From assembly GCA_018609945.1 (NCBI GenBank), contig JAHENO010000061.1, positions 1 to 25,395 of the forward strand: a DNA stretch of 25,395 nt, read 5' to 3'. The position numbers and the translations under genes were made by a program. Shown here in pieces: positions 22,791 to 25,395 of this stretch. Every line of letters begins with the position of its first letter. Position 1 is the stretch's first letter. The DNA is from Haloarculaceae archaeon. Lineage in GTDB: Archaea > Halobacteriota > Halobacteria > Halobacteriales > Haloarculaceae. The notes under the pieces were generated by a model that did no database searches, was not told the origin of the DNA, and saw nothing but the letters and a program-made list of their open reading frames with translations.

Positions 22791-23715
22791 CGCCGACCGG
22801 CGGGCACGCGTCGCCGTCGTCGGGAGCTACAACGCCGGCTACGTCGCGGAGGTGCCCCACTTCCCGGTAGCCGGCGAGACGGTCACCGCCGGCGGCTACG
22901 AGGAGGTCGTCGGCGGCAAGGGTTCGAACCAGGCCGTCGCTGCCGCCCGCCTTGGGGCCGACGTCAGCTTCGTCGGCCGCGTCGGCGAGGACCGCCACGC
23001 CGAAACCGCGTTCGACCTCTGGAACCGGGAAGGCGTCGACGCTACGGCCGTCTCCCGGTGCGAGGAACCGACCGGAGTCGGAATCGTCCTCGTCGACGAG
23101 ACTGGGGAGAACGAGATTGTGGTCGTCCCCGGCGCGAACCACGAACTCGGGCGCGAGGGTGTCGAGCGCGCGGCCGACGCGATCGGGGCGTGTGAGGTCC
23201 TCCTCGTCCAGCTGGAGATCGACGACGAGGCCGTCGCCGCCGCTGTCGAGGTCGGTGCCGACCGGGGGCTGGACGTGGTGCTCGACCCCGCCCCGGCACG
23301 GGAACTGCCCCCGGAGATCCTCGAACGGGTCGACTACCTGACGCCCAACGAGACGGAGGCGCGGCTCCTCGCGGGCCACCCGCCGGACAGCGACGTCGAC
23401 GACACGACCGTGAGCGAACGGTTGCGGTCGCTGGGCGTCGGGACCGTCGTGTTGACCCTCGGTGCCGACGGGGCACTCGTCGACGATGGGGGCGAACGGA
23501 CGCGGGTGCCGGCCCCCGACGTCGACCCCGTCGACACGACCGGCGCCGGCGACGCGTTCAACGGTGCCTTCGCCGTCGCCCTGGCAGCGGGCGAGACCCC
23601 GGTCGCAGCCGCCCGCTTTGGCTGTGGCGCCGGGGCCGCGTCGGTGACCGGCTTCGACGTGGTCCCCTCGCTTCCCTCGCGGGCGACGGTCGAGTCACTC
23701 CTCGAAGACGGATAG
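22780..23715 (+). CDS. rbsK: ribokinase-like PfkB-family sugar kinase
   Basis: A 311-residue PfkB-family kinase. GGKGSNQAVAAARLGA (45-60) is the ribokinase substrate-binding signature, DPAPA follows at 169-173, and NETEA at 190-194. VDTTGAGDAFNGAF (251-264) holds the anion hole and catalytic base Asp258. This order and the GKGSNQA block favour ribokinase over fructokinase or adenosine kinase. With deoC and a nucleoside hydrolase beside it, it probably phosphorylates ribose or deoxyribose freed from nucleosides; a ribose 1-phosphate kinase role is a possible alternative. The ATG at 22780 overlaps the deoC stop and is preceded by GGAGGAAACGAGG, a good ribosome-binding site. The open frame further upstream is only the deoC region in another frame. 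Confidence 0.9.
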   Translation: MGTDADRRARVAVVGSYNAGYVAEVPHFPVAGETVTAGGYEEVVGGKGSNQAVAAARLGADVSFVGRVGEDRHAETAFDLWNREGVDATAVSRCEEPTGVGIVLVDETGENEIVVVPGANHELGREGVERAADAIGACEVLLVQLEIDDEAVAAAVEVGADRGLDVVLDPAPARELPPEILERVDYLTPNETEARLLAGHPPDSDVDDTTVSERLRSLGVGTVVLTLGADGALVDDGGERTRVPAPDVDPVDTTGAGDAFNGAFAVALAAGETPVAAARFGCGAGAASVTGFDVVPSLPSRATVESLLEDG

Positions 23716-23783
23716 GCGAAGTCTCGCGACCCGGGCTCGGTTCCGTCCCACGCCTTAAATACACGACCCGTCTACGTGCGGGC

Positions 23784-24431
23784 ATGACAGATACGGCCCA
23801 GCGGGTTGCGCTCGCGTGTCCGGCCTGTTCGCCCGACCTCGAGACGGTCCACGAGGTGCTCAGCCCGGGCGGGCAGGCCACGGTCCGGTGCAGCGAGTGT
23901 GGCCACGTCCACAAGGAGATCCTGCCCGAGGAGCGCACCGTCGAACGCGAGGTGGTCGTCTCCCAGGGCGGCGAGTCCTTCCCGGCCAGCGCGGAGGTTC
24001 CCGCCGAGGAGACGCTGGCCGTCGGCGAGGAATTCCTGCTGGAGACCGACGAGGCGATCATGTCCGTCCGGATCACGAGCCTCGAACTCGACGGGGGACG
24101 GACAGAGGAGGCCGTCGCCGAGGAGGTCAGAACCATCTGGACGCGCGCCGTGGGCAACGTCAGCGTGGGCGTGACCGCCCATCCCAAGGGTGGCGAGGCC
24201 GACGAGACCAGGAGTTTCGACCTGCAGGTGCCCGGCGACTACGAGTTCGTCGTCGGCGAGACCGACGAACTCGGCGGCGAGGAGTTCACCGTCGAGGGGA
24301 TCATCGTCCGCGACGACGCCCACGGGTACGACTTCGACAAGCTCGATCACGACGGTGACGCCGTCCTCGCGAAAGATTGCAAGCGGGTCTACGTCAGGGA
24401 CGAGTCGACCAGCGCGTGGTCGGCCTGGTAG
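23784..24431 (+). CDS. HVO_0476-family zinc-finger protein
   Basis: A 215-residue acidic protein with an N-terminal zinc ribbon, CPAC at residues 12-15 and CSEC at 36-39. A long beta-rich domain follows: ERTVEREVVVSQGGESFPAS, then an SVRITSLELDGG core and a final KRVYVRDESTSAWSAW. This matches the haloarchaeal family named after Haloferax HVO_0476; its function is unknown, but it may be a DNA- or RNA-binding or chaperone-like protein. It ends 1 nt before the pcm start codon, so the two form an operon. A CTTAAATACA box about 27 nt upstream supports the ATG at 23784. Confidence 0.88.
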   Translation: MTDTAQRVALACPACSPDLETVHEVLSPGGQATVRCSECGHVHKEILPEERTVEREVVVSQGGESFPASAEVPAEETLAVGEEFLLETDEAIMSVRITSLELDGGRTEEAVAEEVRTIWTRAVGNVSVGVTAHPKGGEADETRSFDLQVPGDYEFVVGETDELGGEEFTVEGIIVRDDAHGYDFDKLDHDGDAVLAKDCKRVYVRDESTSAWSAW

Positions 24432-24432
24432 C

Positions 24433-25056
24433 ATGGATTTCGAGGCCGAACGCGCGGCGTTGGTCGACCGCCTCGCGCGACGCGAGGACCTCGACCCCGC
24501 GACTGAAGCGGCGATGCGGGCCGTCCCCCGCCACCGGTTCGTGCCCGCGGACAAGCGTGAGTCGGCGTATCAGGACACGCCGTTGCCCATCGGCAGGGGC
24601 CAGACCATCAGCGCGCCCCACATGGTCGCCATCATGACCGACTTGCTCGACCTGCGCGAGGGCGACCGTGTCCTGGAGATCGGGACCGGCTGTGGCTACC
24701 ACGCCGCCGTCACGGCGGAGGTCGTCGGCGCCGAGAACGTCTACAGCGTCGAGTACCACGACCGCCTCGCCCGCGAGGCGCGCGAAACCCTCGCCGACAC
24801 CGGGTACGGCGACGTCTCGGTCCGCGCGGGCGACGGCAAGGAGGGGTGGGCCGAACACGCCCCCTACGACCGGGCGTATCTGACCTGTGCAGCGGAGGAT
24901 GTCCCGGCCGCGGTCGTCGACCAGGTCCGGACCGGCGGCGTCGTCCTCGCGCCCGTCGGCACCAGCCGGCAGGTGCTCGTCAAGGGGCGCAAGCGCGCCG
25001 ACGGGTCGCTCGACCGCGAGCGCCACGGGCACGTCCGGTTCGTGCCGTTGCAGTGA
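24433..25056 (+). CDS. pcm: protein-L-isoaspartate O-methyltransferase
   Basis: A 207-residue SAM-dependent repair enzyme that methylates isoaspartyl residues in aged proteins. The substrate-binding block is GRGQTISAPHMVAIM (54-68), and SAM motif I is VLEIGTGCGYHAA (80-92), followed by VYSVEYHDRLAREAR and a GDGKEGW motif. PYDRAYLTCAAEDVP and GGVVLAPVG complete the fold. It starts at the ATG 1 nt after the HVO_0476-type gene stop. Its TGA stop (25054-25056) overlaps the first base of palindrome copy 2. The window end begins a second, related gene, so this is a tandem pair as often seen in haloarchaea. Confidence 0.93.
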   Translation: MDFEAERAALVDRLARREDLDPATEAAMRAVPRHRFVPADKRESAYQDTPLPIGRGQTISAPHMVAIMTDLLDLREGDRVLEIGTGCGYHAAVTAEVVGAENVYSVEYHDRLAREARETLADTGYGDVSVRAGDGKEGWAEHAPYDRAYLTCAAEDVPAAVVDQVRTGGVVLAPVGTSRQVLVKGRKRADGSLDRERHGHVRFVPLQ

Positions 25057-25137
25057 TAATGACTGCTGTAGTTCATTACCGGATCGACCACACGATGTCG
25101 TGCGGTCGACCTGGAAAATAGCTACAGCAGTCATTAT
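25056..25137. repeat. nested palindromic element, copy 2
   Basis: Outer arms 25056-25071 (ATAATGACTGCTGTAG) and 25122-25137 are perfectly complementary over 16 bp. Inside, TCGACCACACGA (25084-25095) pairs with TCGTGCGGTCGA (25098-25109) around a TG dinucleotide, with one A-C mismatch on this strand. It starts on the last base of the pcm stop codon, like copy 1 at 14805. The element separates two pcm genes, so it could end transcription of the first. Confidence 0.75.
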
Positions 25138-25191
25138 GAATCGACGGGACGATCGCCCGCCTCGTGTCGGCAGCGATCCACCACACTCTCT

Positions 25192-25212
25192 TATCATTTT
25201 TCTGGTATATTC
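25192..25212 (+). terminator. T-rich tract downstream of pcm
   Basis: A T-rich run (core ATCATTTTTCTGG) lies about 140 nt after the pcm stop codon and before the second pcm gene. T-rich sequences alone can terminate transcription in archaea, so it may act with palindrome copy 2. It is followed by GGTATATTCC, which could instead be a promoter element. Confidence 0.3.
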
Positions 25213-25318
25213 CGGCCCGGCTCCGGTCGACGCCGGTGGCGCCTCCAGCCCGCAGAATCGTTCCCGAGGGTCGGACCCGCACACAGCGCCGGGTGAAAGC
25301 CATCCGCCGGGCGGTCAA

Positions 25319-25328
25319 TTCATTACCG
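25319..25328 (+). promoter_or_regulatory. putative TATA box of the second pcm gene
   Basis: TTCATTACCG lies about 25 nt before the ATG at 25348, suitable for a leaderless transcript. The same 10 bases also occur inside palindrome copy 2 at 25072-25081, just after its left outer arm. Confidence 0.35.
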
Positions 25329-25347
25329 TCCACGACAACATCCGGAC

Positions 25348-25395
25348 ATGGAACCAGCGGTGTTGCGCGACGACATGGTCGACAGCCTGGAACAC
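25348..25395 (+). CDS. pcm: second protein-L-isoaspartate O-methyltransferase (5' end only)
   Basis: Only 16 codons are present: MEPAVLRDDMVDSLEH. This matches the remembered N-terminus of the second haloarchaeal Pcm, which commonly lies directly downstream of the first. The gene runs off the window. Start supported by the TTCATTACCG box about 25 nt upstream. If correct, it would duplicate the isoaspartate repair function, possibly with a longer C-terminus. Confidence 0.65.
   Translation, partial: MEPAVLRDDMVDSLEH

Noticed and set aside
1..25395. tRNA, rRNA and CRISPR arrays
   Set aside because: Reading by eye for cloverleaf-like and regularly spaced repeat patterns on both strands gave no candidate.

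Overview
The window is chromosomal DNA from a halophilic archaeon (class Halobacteria). The evidence is high G+C in most genes, acidic proteins rich in Asp and Glu, TATA boxes about 27-30 nt before start codons (leaderless transcription), and families typical of the class: a HalX response regulator, an HVO_0476-type zinc-finger protein, archaeal GTP cyclohydrolase MptA and a FilR1-like regulator. I cannot assign a genus.

Layout. 1-2250 is a lower-G+C stretch with a Tat-exported protein facing a FilR1-like regulator. 2256-6225 holds two SAM methyltransferases and a zinc-ribbon protein in one direction, a TVP38/DedA-like membrane protein, an epoxide-hydrolase-like alpha/beta hydrolase, and a 47-residue zinc-ribbon gene. 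6314-10589 holds a HalX regulator, mptA, an MFS exporter, a small hypothetical gene and an ArsA/Get3-type ATPase. 10590-13170 is accessory in character: a membrane protein of unknown function, then about 1.2 kb of AT-richer, gene-poor DNA with the 3' end of a broken tyrosine recombinase, a possible 29-residue zinc protein and decayed frames. 13171-20581 is dense ordinary sequence: a second epoxide-hydrolase-like protein, a multi-pass membrane protein, a metallo-beta-lactamase-fold hydrolase, an aspartoacylase-like zinc enzyme, a flippase-like membrane protein, a GT2 glycosyltransferase, a cupin protein and a DUF2085 protein. 20619-25395 has a zinc-ribbon/TM2 protein, a nucleoside-catabolism cluster (nucleoside hydrolase facing deoC and a ribokinase-like gene), and a protein-repair cluster (HVO_0476-type protein, pcm, and the start of a second pcm).

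The most unusual signal is a pair of nested palindromes, 14805-14883 and 25056-25137. Each begins exactly on the last base of the TGA stop codon of the gene before it. Each has a 16-bp outer stem, a spacer of about 12 nt, and an inner stem closed by the same TG dinucleotide. The two outer stems differ at several positions, but nearly every difference is matched on the opposite arm. Selection therefore seems to act on base pairing, which suggests a structured 3'-end/terminator element or a small mobile palindrome family.

The nucleoside-hydrolase/deoC/ribokinase cluster makes biochemical sense: free base is released from a nucleoside, the sugar is phosphorylated, and a deoxyribose 5-phosphate can be split by the aldolase. 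One AT-rich box about 30 nt from both start codons probably drives both directions. No rRNA, tRNA, CRISPR array or intact insertion sequence was seen.
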